32,934 nt of DNA from Pseudomonadota bacterium (GCA_029779845.1 JAKOZT010000038.1:1-32934); one strand, 5' to 3'; counted from the stretch's first letter, positions 11,408 through 22,476 are shown. A program made the numbers and translations. The notes: generated by a model not told the origin, from the letters alone.

Positions 11408-12333
11408 GGATTCAGCAGCCAGACCAGCCCTTGCGCGGACGAGTCGACCTGCAGAAGAGGGTTGCCGCCGCACAGCGCGGCGATCGAGATCTCCTTGGCC
11501 CTGCGTTGAGCGCGATAGCGGACGGAAGCCGTGCCGTCGTCGAAGGCGCAAGGCGCCGACACGGTATCGAGCCAGTTCGTTTCTCTGGAGGTTCGAAGCA
11601 CTCGATCGCGCAGGGCCGGATCGGTTCGGATCGGATCGACGCGAACCAGCCAGACGAGCTGGCGGGCGATGGCAAGCGACGCGTGCCTCAGGAGCTCGCG
11701 GTATCGGTTCTGCTCGCTCCACCAGTCGACGACCGGCGCGAACCCGGATGTCGAACTCGCGGGTTCGGCGCCGTAGAAGGTGACCACCTGCTGCAGCACC
11801 GTCTGGCTCGCCGGGTCGTGGTAGACGAGATTGGCGGTGACCTTGGGTGTGTAGATGGGATTCTGGAATTTCCACAGGCCGTGTCGAAGCTGAACCGTGA
11901 CCCGGATGTCTCTCGGCGCCGCCGGCGCGCCGGCAGCCGTTGCACCGACTGCCCGCGAGAGGCGCCTGACTTCATTGTCGATCTCGGCGGCGATGTCGAC
12001 GTCGGAAACGCTCCTGCCCACCCGATCGGAGAACTCGATGTGGTCGCCATCGGGAATGCGGTCGAGCAGATGGATCAAGCCGGCGGTGACCACGCTCACC
12101 GCGGCAGCGCTTCCCGGCGAGACGCCTCGGCCGCTTGGCACCGGCAGCGGCTCCCGGGGCGTCGTGCGCGGCTGTGTCGGATCCGGCCAGTGCACTGTCT
12201 GCACCGAGAGTTGTTCCGTGCCCGTGAAGAGCGGAGCCGGGGTGCCGGTGGCGACGCATGCGGCCAATGCGCAGGGCGCCAGGACGGCCAGAACTGCGCG
12301 AAGAGGTCTTGCGGCCGGATTCCTGGCATGCAT
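11404..12333 (-). CDS. Predicted lipoprotein of unknown function
   Basis: A 309-aa exported protein. The N-terminus is basic then hydrophobic and ends in a lipobox LAAC (23-26), so C26 should be lipidated. The mature part is mixed alpha/beta with a conserved-looking core (VTANLVYHDPASQTVLQQVVTF) and several Trp residues, but no family that I can name. Base composition is less extreme than in its neighbours. It is coupled by ATGA overlap to a small coiled-coil protein, which itself lacks a signal. An 80-base gap separates it from the histidine kinase gene upstream. Confidence 0.8.
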   Translation of the reverse strand: MHARNPAARPLRAVLAVLAPCALAACVATGTPAPLFTGTEQLSVQTVHWPDPTQPRTTPREPLPVPSGRGVSPGSAAAVSVVTAGLIHLLDRIPDGDHIEFSDRVGRSVSDVDIAAEIDNEVRRLSRAVGATAAGAPAAPRDIRVTVQLRHGLWKFQNPIYTPKVTANLVYHDPASQTVLQQVVTFYGAEPASSTSGFAPVVDWWSEQNRYRELLRHASLAIARQLVWLVRVDPIRTDPALRDRVLRTSRETNWLDTVSAPCAFDDGTASVRYRAQRRAKEISIAALCGGNPLLQVDSSAQGLVWLLNP

Positions 12334-12415
12334 GATCGGATTGGCGCCGCGAGGCCTCGTCTGGATGACGGCGGAACTTACCAGATGCGGTCGGCAGCGG
12401 GCGTGTCGCCGTTGC

Positions 12416-15460
<3,045 letters not shown>

Positions 15461-15596
15461 TTGCAAGCGCTCCGATGGCTCTTGAATGCACGAGCGTGGC
15501 GATGCCGCGACCGCCGCTCGATCACGCGCGAGCAGAAAACTCACTTGTGCGAGGCCGCGGCGCGCGGGCAGCGCGGCCCGCTACCATCCGCCCGCG

Positions 15597-16640
15597 ATGA
15601 AACGTCTGCTGCTGCTCGGCGCCGGCCCGGCCCATCTCCATCTGCTGCGCGCGCTGGCTGGCGAGGCGCTGCCGGGCACCGAGGTGGCGCTGGTGGCGCC
15701 CGGGCCGCACGCGGTCTGCCCCGGCATGCTCGCAGGCCACGTGGCCGGCGAGCTGACGCTCGACCAGTGCAGCGTGGCGCTCGTGCCGCTGGCCGAGCGC
15801 GCCGGCGTGCGCCTGCTGCAGGCGGCGGCCACCGGCATCGACAGCGCCGCGCGCAGCGTGGCGCTGGCCGATGGCCGCACGCTGCCCTACGACGCGCTCA
15901 GCCTGGACCTCGCCGCGACGATGGAGCGCGACGCCATCGCCGGCGCGCGCGAACACGGCCTGTTCCTGCGCCCGGCCGAGGCCTTCGCGCCGCTGTGGCT
16001 GCGCATGCTCGACCTCGCCGAGAGCCGGCCGATGTGCGTGGTGGTGGTCGGTGCGGACGTGGCGGGCGTGGAGATGGCGCTGGCCTTGCAGCAGCGCCTG
16101 GGCGAGCGCTCGCGCGTCAGCCTGGTCAGCGGCGGCGCGCTGCTGCCCGGGCGCGCCGAGGCGCTGCGCCAGCGCGTGCTGCGCGCGCTCAGGCGCGCCA
16201 GGATCACGCTGCTCGAGGACGAATGCGTCGAGATCACCGCGCGGCACGTGGTGCTCGGCCGCGGTACGCGCGTTGCCTGCGATGCCGCGCTGATGGCGCT
16301 GCCGGAACGCGCGCCGCCCTGGCTGGGCGCGAGCGGCCTGGCGCTCGACGAGCAGGGTTTCGTCGCCACCGGCGCGACGCTGCAAAGCCGCTCGCACCCC
16401 GAGGTGTTCGCTGCCGGCACCGATGCGCGCGCCGCCGCGGCGCTGGCATTGAACCTGCGCCGCTTCCTGGCCGGCGGCGCGCTGCTGCTCTCGGCGCCGG
16501 CGGCGCGCCGGCTCGAACTGATCGGCAGCGGCGAGCGCCGTGCCATCGCCGCCTGGGGCGGCTGGGCGCTCGAGGGCCGCTGGGCGTGGCGCTGCAAGCG
16601 GCGGCGCGAGCGGGCTTTCGTCGACGCGCACCGCGCCTGA
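15597..16640 (+). CDS. FAD/NAD(P)-dependent oxidoreductase, NDH-2-like (SelD N-terminal type)
   Basis: A 347-aa pyridine nucleotide-disulfide oxidoreductase-like flavoprotein. Residues 4-10 give the first dinucleotide loop (LLLLGAGPAHLHLL, GxGxxx), a second Rossmann motif is VVVVGADVAGVEMAL (148-162), and VFAAGTDAR near the C-terminus is the FAD-binding segment. It resembles the NDH-2-like domain that in some bacteria is fused in front of selenophosphate synthetase SelD; here it stands alone, so the redox partner is unknown. The start at 15597 is preceded by a TACCAT -10-like box close by, consistent with a short leader. It is divergent from the histidine kinase gene. Confidence 0.85.
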   Translation: MKRLLLLGAGPAHLHLLRALAGEALPGTEVALVAPGPHAVCPGMLAGHVAGELTLDQCSVALVPLAERAGVRLLQAAATGIDSAARSVALADGRTLPYDALSLDLAATMERDAIAGAREHGLFLRPAEAFAPLWLRMLDLAESRPMCVVVVGADVAGVEMALALQQRLGERSRVSLVSGGALLPGRAEALRQRVLRALRRARITLLEDECVEITARHVVLGRGTRVACDAALMALPERAPPWLGASGLALDEQGFVATGATLQSRSHPEVFAAGTDARAAAALALNLRRFLAGGALLLSAPAARRLELIGSGERRAIAAWGGWALEGRWAWRCKRRRERAFVDAHRA

Positions 16641-16688
16641 GCGGCTGGGCCAGAATCCCCCATCAGCCGCAACGAACCGGAGAACATC

Positions 16689-17291
16689 ATGACCCCCCTG
16701 CACCTCGCCGCCGACGACGGCAAGAAACCCGCCGAGGCCGGCCCCGGCCGCATCGAGGAACAACTCGCCTTCAAGTCGCGCTACGTGCTGGTGTTCGGCG
16801 AGATCGACGACAAGCTCGCGCTGGCGACCTGCCGGCGCCTGCTGGCGCTGTCGGAAGACTCCGACGCGCCGATCACGATGCTGATCTCCTCGCCCGGCGG
16901 CCACGTCGAATCGGGCGACGCCATCCACGACATGATCCGCTTCGTGCGCGCGCCGGTCACCACCGTGGGCAGCGGCTGGGTGGCCAGCGCCGGCGCGCAC
17001 ATCTTCCTCGCGCCGCCCAAGGAGCGCCGCCTGTGCCTGCCCAACACGCGCTTCATGATCCACCAGCCGGCCGGCGGCGCGGGCGGCCAGGCCACCGACA
17101 TCGCCATCCAGGCCAAGGAGATCCTGCGCACGCGCGAGCGCATCGCGCGCGTGATCGCCGCGCAGACCGGCCGCCCCTACGAGACCGTGGTGTCCGACAT
17201 GGAGCGCGACTTCTGGATGAGCGCGGCCGAGGCGGTCGAGTACGGCATCGTCGCGCGCATCATCGAGCGGCAGTCGCAGATCGGCGCTTGA
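16689..17291 (+). CDS. ClpP-family serine protease subunit
   Basis: A 200-aa ClpP-fold protease with an intact catalytic triad: S100 (GWVASAGAH), H125 (RFMIHQPAGG) and D174 (MERDFWMS). The oxyanion strand SSPGGHVESGDAIHDMI (67-83) is present. The start has a GGAG ribosome site (aaccggagaac). The N-terminus is longer and more acidic/basic than housekeeping ClpP, and no ClpX or ClpA gene adjoins, so this is probably a second, accessory ClpP-like peptidase found in Burkholderiales rather than the main clpP. It ends 3 bases before the convergent DUF1330 gene. Confidence 0.92.
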   Translation: MTPLHLAADDGKKPAEAGPGRIEEQLAFKSRYVLVFGEIDDKLALATCRRLLALSEDSDAPITMLISSPGGHVESGDAIHDMIRFVRAPVTTVGSGWVASAGAHIFLAPPKERRLCLPNTRFMIHQPAGGAGGQATDIAIQAKEILRTRERIARVIAAQTGRPYETVVSDMERDFWMSAAEAVEYGIVARIIERQSQIGA

Positions 17292-17293
17292 CT

Positions 17294-17599
17294 CTACGCA
17301 GGCTGCGGCCCCTCGTAGCCCTCGACGATGATCACGTCGGCCGTCGACACCGGCTGGCGGATCGCCAGCGCGCGCCGGTACTCGGGCGAATGCCAGCAGT
17401 CCAGCGCCGCCTGGTAGCTGGGGAACTCGATCACCACGTTGCGCGATCGCGAGGCGCCCTCGGGGTTCTCGAAGCGGCCGCCGCGCACCAGGAAACGCGC
17501 GCCGTATTTCGCGAAGGCGGCCGCGTTGGCGGCGACGTAGTCCTTGTAGCGCTCGGCGTCGGCGACGTCGACGCGCGCGATCCAGTAGCCCTTGGGCAT
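17294..17599 (-). CDS. DUF1330 family protein
   Basis: A 101-aa protein with the ferredoxin-like DUF1330 pattern: KGYWIARVDVAD at the N-terminus, YKDYVAANAAAFAKYGARFLVRGG in the middle, and FPSYQAALDCWHSPEYRRALAIR toward the end. Members are small dimeric alpha/beta-barrel proteins of unknown biochemical role. It lies 22 bases downstream of a VOC gene on the same strand, likely co-transcribed. Confidence 0.93.
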   Translation of the reverse strand: MPKGYWIARVDVADAERYKDYVAANAAAFAKYGARFLVRGGRFENPEGASRSRNVVIEFPSYQAALDCWHSPEYRRALAIRQPVSTADVIIVEGYEGPQPA

Positions 17600-17621
17600 G
17601 CTTCTTCTCCTTTCGGGGCCG

Positions 17622-17993
17622 TCAGCCGCGCGGGCGCTGCACGACCTGGAACTCGTTGCCGTCCGGGTCGCGCAGCGTGGCCAGCGTGCCGCCCCAGAAC
17701 TGCCGTTGCGGCGCGCTCGCGAAGACCACGCCGCGCGCGCGCAGGTCCTGCTGCGCGACGTGGATGTCGCCCACCTGGAACGACAGTCCGGTGACGCGGC
17801 CGACCAGCGCCTGCATCTCGGCCGGCGCCTCGGCGCCCACCGCCTCGACCACCAGTTCGCAGTTGCCGGCGTTGAACACGCACCAGCCGCGCGCGAGATC
17901 CTGCGCGTGCGGCCTCAGGCCGAGCGCCTCGGCGTAGAAGCGCCGCGCGAGCGCGATGTCGCGCACGTAGACATGGGCGGTGTTGAGGTTCAC
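17622..17993 (-). CDS. VOC (glyoxalase/bleomycin-resistance fold) protein
   Basis: A 123-aa vicinal-oxygen-chelate protein. The beta-alpha-beta-beta-beta modules begin at TAHVYVRDIALARRFYAEALGL (5-26) and GLSFQVGDIHVAQQDLRARG (about 69-88), and the C-terminus has the usual LRDPDGNEFQVVQ. H7 and E114 are candidate metal ligands. The substrate cannot be told. It is followed by DUF1330 on the same strand. Confidence 0.92.
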   Translation of the reverse strand: MNLNTAHVYVRDIALARRFYAEALGLRPHAQDLARGWCVFNAGNCELVVEAVGAEAPAEMQALVGRVTGLSFQVGDIHVAQQDLRARGVVFASAPQRQFWGGTLATLRDPDGNEFQVVQRPRG

Positions 17994-18023
17994 GCCGGCA
18001 GTCTAGCCGGCCGCGCCGGCGCC

Positions 18024-18338
18024 TCAGTACGAGGAGGCGCCGGTGTACTTCTGCTCGAGCAGCGCACGCCACTCGACGAGGATGGCCGCGACGCGCCGTG
18101 CATGGCTGGGGCGCGGCGCGATGCCGAGGAGCTCGGTCTCGAGCAGCAGCAGGAGTTCCATGATGCGCTGCTCGTCGGCGTCGTCGAGCAGCGCGGCGAA
18201 CACGTCGGGCACGAAGCCGGCGTAGTGCTCGCGCGCCAGCGGGTCGCGCGCCACGCCGTTGGGATCCCACTGGTACAGCAGCACCTCGTCGATGCGCTGG
18301 AACAGCTCCTGGTCGAATTGATCGGTGTTCGTGCTCAT
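18024..18338 (-). CDS. Small acidic protein resembling DUF1871-type
   Basis: A 104-aa soluble helical protein. The core LYQWDPNGVARDPLAREHYAGF recalls the WDPIGV...DEY motif of DUF1871-like proteins, a family without a firm biochemical role that includes suspected immunity-type proteins. The match is by eye. It stands between the VOC gene and the DUF2238 gene on the same strand, with gaps of about 30 and 45 bases. Confidence 0.75.
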   Translation of the reverse strand: MSTNTDQFDQELFQRIDEVLLYQWDPNGVARDPLAREHYAGFVPDVFAALLDDADEQRIMELLLLLETELLGIAPRPSHARRVAAILVEWRALLEQKYTGASSY

Positions 18339-18383
18339 GCAGTCGCGAGCATACGGATTGGCGCCGCGGCGCCAAGCGTCAGA

Positions 18384-19022
18384 CTAGGGATGACCGGGGC
18401 CGCCGTGCAGGCGCGCGAGCTGCCGGTCGTGCCGTCGCGACAGCGCGATGAGCGCCGCCAGCGCGCCGAGCAGCGCGCAGAACATGTCGGACTGCGTGTC
18501 CCACGGATCGCCCTGCGTGCCGAGGAACTCGTCGGCGCCCTGGCCGAGCGCGAGCGCCGCGCCCCACTCGATGAACTCGTAGCTCGCGCTGATCGCCAGC
18601 ACCACGCACACCACCAGGAAGGCCAGCATGCGCCGCCCGCGCACGTATTCGCCGCGCAGCAGGATCTCGCGCGCGGCCAGCGCCGGCACGAAGCCCTGGA
18701 AGAAGTGGCCGATCTTGTCGTACGGATTGCGCGACAGACCGAACAGCTCCTGCAGCTCGAAGCCGAGCGGAACGCGCGCATAGGTGTAGGCGCCGCCGAG
18801 CATCAGCACCGCGGCGTGCACGAAGATCAGCGCGTACAGCAGCGGCGTGAGCGGATAGCGCCGGCGCGTCGCGGCCAGCAGCGGCAGCACGATCAGCACC
18901 GGCAGCACCTCCATCAGCCAGGTGGCGCGGTCGTGCGGCCGCCAGCCGGACGCGACCAGCAGGACGAGCGTGGCCAGCGCCAGCGCGGCGAGCCAGCGGC
19001 TTTGCGAAGGAGGTGGGGTCAT
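18384..19022 (-). CDS. DUF2238 / YjdF family membrane protein
   Basis: A membrane protein of about 212 aa with six or so helices. The family hallmarks are visible: DKIGHFFQGFVPAL, ASYEFIEWGAAL and GDPWDTQSDMFCALLGAL. The role of YjdF is unknown. The ATG at 19022 gives a start directly before the first helix; an upstream in-frame ATG at 19058 adds 12 residues but has its GGAGG touching the codon, so neither start is clear. Confidence 0.9.
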   Translation of the reverse strand: MTPPPSQSRWLAALALATLVLLVASGWRPHDRATWLMEVLPVLIVLPLLAATRRRYPLTPLLYALIFVHAAVLMLGGAYTYARVPLGFELQELFGLSRNPYDKIGHFFQGFVPALAAREILLRGEYVRGRRMLAFLVVCVVLAISASYEFIEWGAALALGQGADEFLGTQGDPWDTQSDMFCALLGALAALIALSRRHDRQLARLHGGPGHP

Positions 19023-19074
19023 GGTGAAGAAAGCGGACGCTGTGCCAGCCCCGATCATCCTCCGGGCCGGCCCC

Positions 19075-19080
19075 TACAAT
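19075..19080 (+). promoter_or_regulatory. Candidate -10 box TACAAT
   Basis: TACAAT at 19075-19080 within GGCCCCTACAATCCGG, a context often seen in front of short-leader genes in this group of bacteria. No clear -35 is visible. It would serve the small plus-strand gene at 19112. Confidence 0.4.
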
Positions 19081-19111
19081 CCGGCCCCTTCGGACGCGAT
19101 GGGCCAGAAAC

Positions 19112-19291
19112 TTGAAGACGAGCTTGCAGAACGACGAGAACGCGGTGCGCGGCGGCACCACCGAGCGCAGGCGCGATGCGCGCCCCGCGGCGGCGCAGCC
19201 CCCCGCTCAGCCCCCGCGCACCCGCCTGATCGCCGCCTGCGGCTGGCCCACCGATGCGGCGCCGCAAGCGCGCCGGCGCGGCAAGCGCTGA
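19112..19291 (+). CDS. Small hypothetical protein, TTG start
   Basis: A 59-aa reading frame that nearly all codons end in G or C (about 95 percent), as in the neighbouring core genes, which argues for coding. It encodes a basic, Arg/Pro/Ala-rich peptide with a short hydrophobic piece (RLIAACGWP, 39-47). The only in-frame start is TTG; there is no clear ribosome site. A TACAAT box lies about 30 bases upstream. I recognise no family. An alternative frame beginning ATG at 19099 runs through the same DNA but has no stop for 400 bases and looks like a shadow. Confidence 0.42.
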   Translation: MKTSLQNDENAVRGGTTERRRDARPAAAQPPAQPPRTRLIAACGWPTDAAPQARRRGKR

Positions 19292-19321
19292 GGCGCGCGC
19301 GGACCCGTCTCGTCAGCGGAC

Positions 19322-19711
19322 TCAGGGCGCCAGCCTGGCGCCGGCCGCGGCGAGCAGTTCGCGCAGCGCCGAGCGATGGCAGTGCTCTTCGCGCTCGCAG
19401 TAGCAGCCCACGGAGAAGTTGGTCCGCTGCGAGAGCGCCGCGAGCAACCCGATGGAGTGGCTGTTCTCCGGCGAGGCCATCTCCGCGCGGTACTTGCGGA
19501 TGAACGCAGCCCATTGCGCCGGCGTCTCGGCCGCGTGCGCGAGCTTCATGGTCTCGAGGCTGGGCGCGAGGTTCGGGTACCAGACGTCGTACCAGTTGCG
19601 GCGCGAGAACTCCGTTTTGGGCACGCCGCGCGGAGGACGGCGGACCGTCCCGATGCGCAGACCTTCGTCTTCGGCGCGTGGCGTGCCGAGTCTTACAACG
19701 CGTACGACCAT
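19322..19711 (-). CDS. DUF488 family protein
   Basis: A 129-aa soluble protein of the DUF488 family. It has the FSRRNWYDVWYPNLAPS region (35-51) and the C-terminal CYCEREEHCHRSALRELL segment, equivalent to the family's conserved C-x-x-x-x-x-x-H-C-H-R motif. Function is unknown. The ATG at 19711 is preceded by AGGAGG at good spacing, so longer in-frame sequence upstream is rejected. That ribosome site lies where the core of a decayed attC would be, which suggests that this gene was the outermost surviving integron cassette. Confidence 0.88.
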   Translation of the reverse strand: MVVRVVRLGTPRAEDEGLRIGTVRRPPRGVPKTEFSRRNWYDVWYPNLAPSLETMKLAHAAETPAQWAAFIRKYRAEMASPENSHSIGLLAALSQRTNFSVGCYCEREEHCHRSALRELLAAAGARLAP

Positions 19712-19723
19712 GGGTGCCCTCCT

Positions 19724-19812
19724 GAGTTGAGCCGTCGGCGCCGGGCGCGACGCTTGGCCCGCGGGCGGATGATGGACCACTCCGGGAAGGGGGCCAAGCT
19801 TGCGGGGGACTA
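19724..19812 (-). repeat. Degenerate attC site (integron relic)
   Basis: The plus-strand segment carries the attC inner arm GAGCCG...CGCCGGGCGCGACGCTTGGCCCGC, the loop GGATGATGGACCACTCCGGG and the pairing arm GGGGCCAAGCTT, matching the second attC subfamily of the active array base by base over the centre. The cleavable core sites are gone: GTTAGGC (minus strand) has become GGAGGGC at the left, and GCCTAAC has become CGGTAGT at the right. The stop codon of the BON-domain gene sits in the latter, as in working cassettes. Confidence 0.8.
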
Positions 19813-20301
19813 CCGCGGCTTGAATACCCGATAGGGCGGCGCTGCATTCGAGCTTGCCGTGACGATGGCGATGACCTGTTGTACATGCGGCAGTTTTCGG
19901 ATGGCTGCTTCGACCTGGCTCCCCTGGGCCTCCTGTGCGACACACCCTTCGACATAGACCACGCGGCCCTGCACCGTGACCCACAGCGATGTTCTCTGCG
20001 CCGCAACGAGTGGGGTGGATCGGATGCTGCGAGCGATGGAACCGTCATAGGCATAGGCGCTGGGGTGCTCACAGTCCTGCTCCTGGGCCAGCCAGCAAGT
20101 CGTGCCCTTCTCGGCGCGGCGATGCGACTGGGCCTGGCGTTCCGCCGCGCTGACCCGAGGCCCGGCCGGCTCCTGGCAACCGGGAATCGCCGCGGTGAGC
20201 TGGAAAAACGGATCGTTGAACCAGTTGCGCAGTTCTTCCGACCGCGCCGGTGCGCCGCAGAGCGCCAGCAAGGTACCGAACACGACGACAACCAGGCGCA
20301 T
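19810..20301 (-). CDS. Exported BON-domain protein
   Basis: A 163-aa exported protein. A signal peptide covers about 1-21 (VVVVFGTLLALCGAPARS). The C-terminal half has a BON-like module (SIARSIRSTP ... VTVQGRVVYVEGCVAQEAQGSQVEAAIRKLPHVQQVIAIV), a phospholipid/periplasm-associated domain. The ATG at 20301 is used; a TTG three codons earlier is less likely. Its TAG stop aligns with the decayed core of the attC relic, so it was probably cassette-borne. It is 22 bases downstream of yhhN on the same strand. Confidence 0.78.
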   Translation of the reverse strand: MRLVVVVFGTLLALCGAPARSEELRNWFNDPFFQLTAAIPGCQEPAGPRVSAAERQAQSHRRAEKGTTCWLAQEQDCEHPSAYAYDGSIARSIRSTPLVAAQRTSLWVTVQGRVVYVEGCVAQEAQGSQVEAAIRKLPHVQQVIAIVTASSNAAPPYRVFKPR

Positions 20302-20323
20302 GGCTCGCAAGGCCTGACCCGTG

Positions 20324-20977
20324 TCAGACAGCGCCTGCGAAGTCGGCGACCGACCACGCCAGGATCAACTGCGCCGCAAAGTAGGTGGGCCAGCCCCACA
20401 GGCGATTGAGGTACGCCTGCCGGACGAAGCGGTTGCGTGCCACCGAGAGATCGGACGCGGCGAAGAGCAGCGCGCCGGCCAGGGCCGCGAAGCGTGCATC
20501 GGCGAAGGCGTGCCCGGCGGCCGCAATGCACATGCCGAGGATGACGACCACGTAGGCAACGACCGGCGCCTTGAAGTTGGCTGGTGTGTGCGGAAGCAGC
20601 CAGCGCAGCACGACCGCGCAGATGAGAGCCGCGAGCAGGCCGGCGACTGCCATCGCCGGCACGCGCAGCGGACCGGAGACGAACGCGGCTGCGAAGAGCA
20701 GATGGGACAGCAGAAACGCGACCAGTCCGATCATGAACGCCTGGGGCGTCTGGGAGAGGAGCAGGGCGTCTCCGACCCAGCCCAGCATCAAGGCGCCGAG
20801 AACGAACTGGCCGTACGAGGAACCTTGCGCGTCGAGCGAAACTGCCACCAGCACGAAGAAGGTGCTTGCGCTCAGCTTGGCAAGGATGCGCCAGGCAGCG
20901 GATCCTTGCCGATCCGCGACGAGCAGGGCGGCCACCGAGGCGAGGCATGCAGCCGTCAGCGCAAGCGGAGCGAACAT
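20324..20977 (-). CDS. YhhN / lysoplasmalogenase-like membrane protein
   Basis: A 217-aa membrane protein with about eight helices of the YhhN / TMEM86 family, whose animal members hydrolyse lysoplasmalogen; the bacterial role is unknown. Typical features are the GDALLL segment (LGWVGDALLLSQ, about 64-75), FLLSHLLFAAAF and the C-terminal DLSVARNRFV...LYFAAQ-like stretch. Start ATG at 20977 has no strong ribosome site. Its upstream region has been replaced by an IS3-family element about 35 bases away, so its original promoter or cassette boundary is lost. Confidence 0.85.
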   Translation of the reverse strand: MFAPLALTAACLASVAALLVADRQGSAAWRILAKLSASTFFVLVAVSLDAQGSSYGQFVLGALMLGWVGDALLLSQTPQAFMIGLVAFLLSHLLFAAAFVSGPLRVPAMAVAGLLAALICAVVLRWLLPHTPANFKAPVVAYVVVILGMCIAAAGHAFADARFAALAGALLFAASDLSVARNRFVRQAYLNRLWGWPTYFAAQLILAWSVADFAGAV

Positions 20978-21108
20978 GAGGATGACGGCGAGAGCTGACC
21001 GACGTTGGTACTGATCCGCAGGCTGACCCTGTCCCAGGATTTCGAACCGTTCGGTAACAGAGCGACCGGCATGATGAACGCCCCTTGAGCGGGGCAGGAG
21101 TTCATACC

Positions 21109-21375
21109 ATGAGGAGGAGCAAGTTTACTGATGAGCAGATCGCGTTCGCGCTGAAGCAGGCCGAACTGGGTACCAGCGTCGACGAGGTCTGCCGCAAGAT
21201 GGGCATCAGCGAGGCGACGTACTACGTCTGGCGCAAGAAGTACGCCGGGGTGGACCCCTCGGAGCTGCGGTGGCTGCGCCAGCTTGAGGGGGAGAACCGC
21301 AAGCTCAAGCAGATCGTGGCCGATCTGAGCCTGGACAAGGCGATGCTGCAGCACGTCGTCGCAGAAAAGCTTTGA
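21109..21375 (+). CDS. IS3-family transposase OrfA
   Basis: An 88-aa helix-turn-helix protein of the IS407-group type (RRSKFTDEQIAFALKQAE at the start, KMGISEATYYVWRKKYAG in the HTH, leucine-zipper region KLKQIVADLSLDKAMLQ). It binds the element ends and, by frameshift or overlap, forms the OrfAB transposase. The ATG at 21109 is used in place of an upstream TTG. orfB begins 4 bases before its stop. Confidence 0.93.
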   Translation: MRRSKFTDEQIAFALKQAELGTSVDEVCRKMGISEATYYVWRKKYAGVDPSELRWLRQLEGENRKLKQIVADLSLDKAMLQHVVAEKL

Positions 21376-22032
21376 GGCCTTCGCAGCGCCGCGCGTTGGT
21401 GCCGGAGTTGATGCAGTGTTTCGGATGCAGCCAGCGCAATGCCTTGTGCTTGGTGAAGATGTCGGCTTCGACCTACTTGTACAAGCCCGTCAAGAAGGAC
21501 GAGTCGGCGCTGAAGATGCGCATCAAGGAGATCACCCAGACGCGCGTGCACTACGGATACCGCCGGGTGCACGTACTGCTGCGCCGCGAGGGCCACAAGG
21601 ACAACGTCAAGCGGGTCTACCGCTTGTACCGGGAGGAAGGCCTGTCGCTGCGGCTCAAGCGGCCTCGGCGCAACAAGGCCGCCCAGTTGCGCCAGCCGAA
21701 GCAGTTGGCGCGTGCCATCAACGAGATCTGGAGCATGGACTTCGTGGCCGACGCGCTGTTCGACGGCCGCAAGCTGCGCATGCTCACGGTGGTCGATCTG
21801 TTCACGCGCGAGTGCCTGGCGATCGATGTCGGGCAGAGCCTGAAGGGGGAGGATGTCGTGAGGGTTCTCAACGAGATCTGCGGCCAGCGCGGACTGCCCA
21901 AGACGATCAAGACAGACAACGGCAGCGAGCGAGGCGTCGAACTCGACTTCAGCAGGCCCGGCAAGCCGACGGACAACGCCGGGGTGGAGAGCTTCAATGA
22001 GCGGCTGCGCCAGGAGTGTCTGAACGCGAGTG
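21372..22032 (+). pseudogene. IS3-family transposase OrfB, broken
   Basis: An rve-type integrase catalytic domain. It retains the first Asp (WSMDFVADAL) and second Asp (KTDNGSE), then reads directly into RGVELDFSRPGKP; relatives of this group have about 14-15 residues between these, so an internal in-frame deletion between two GAG codons is likely. The Glu motif (NAGVESFNERLRQECLN) is present, then the homology ends at about 22028 and the C-terminal third is replaced by unrelated residues from the adjoining IS30 fragment. Inactive. Confidence 0.88.
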
Positions 22033-22476
22033 GCGGATTCAACCGGTCAACGCAACACATTCGCTGAACTTCTCAGCGGGCGTGTGGAAGCCAAGCGTCT
22101 TGCGTGGCCTCCCGTTCAATTGTCTGGCAATGGCGTTGAGCTGAAGCTGCGACAGGCTCGAGAGGTCCATGCCCTTGGGCATGGACTGCCGGAGCAATCC
22201 GTTCGTGTTCTCTGCTTCCTCGTTGCCAGGGGCTTTGCGGATCACAGAAGTAGACCTGGATGTCAGTGGCCATCGTGAACTGCTTGTGGGCGTGCATCTC
22301 CGTGCCCCTGTCCCAGGTCAGTGACTTGTAGAGCTCCTGTGGCAACTTGCGCGCGTTCTTGATGAGCGCCTTGACCACGGTCTGCGAGTCCTTGCCATCG
22401 AGCTTGACCAACATCGCGTATCGGGTCTGCCGCTCGACCAACGTGGCGATCTGGCTGTTGCCGCTGCCGAAGACTA
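22033..22476 (-). pseudogene. IS30-family transposase, 3' fragment with frameshift
   Basis: On the minus strand the C-terminal half of an IS30 transposase begins at FGSGNSQIATLVERQTRYAML, just after where the first catalytic Asp would be, and includes the second Asp ([10 protein letters not shown]). Two bases are missing inside the NENTNG-coding segment (about 22224-22230), shifting the frame; the rest ([17 protein letters not shown] ... [15 protein letters not shown]) continues in another frame to the stop at 22039. The outer end near 22033 (ATTCAACCGGTCAACGCAACAC) may be its terminal repeat. The N-terminal half is lost. Confidence 0.87.

Larger units (their letters stand above)
21012..22032 (+). 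mobile_element. Truncated IS3-family (IS407-like) insertion sequence
   Basis: Left end is probably the TG at 21012 (TGATCCGCAGGC), in front of orfA. The element keeps orfA and most of orfB but its right end is missing: orfB runs into an IS30-family fragment at about 22030. Without the right terminus the left end cannot be confirmed by inverted-repeat match. Confidence 0.8.

Noticed and set aside
19255..19300. A possible second attC relic downstream of the DUF488 gene (CCGCAAGCGCGCCGGCG)
   Set aside because: Only about 15 bases resemble an attC arm, with no pairing arm or loop, and they lie in a probable coding sequence.
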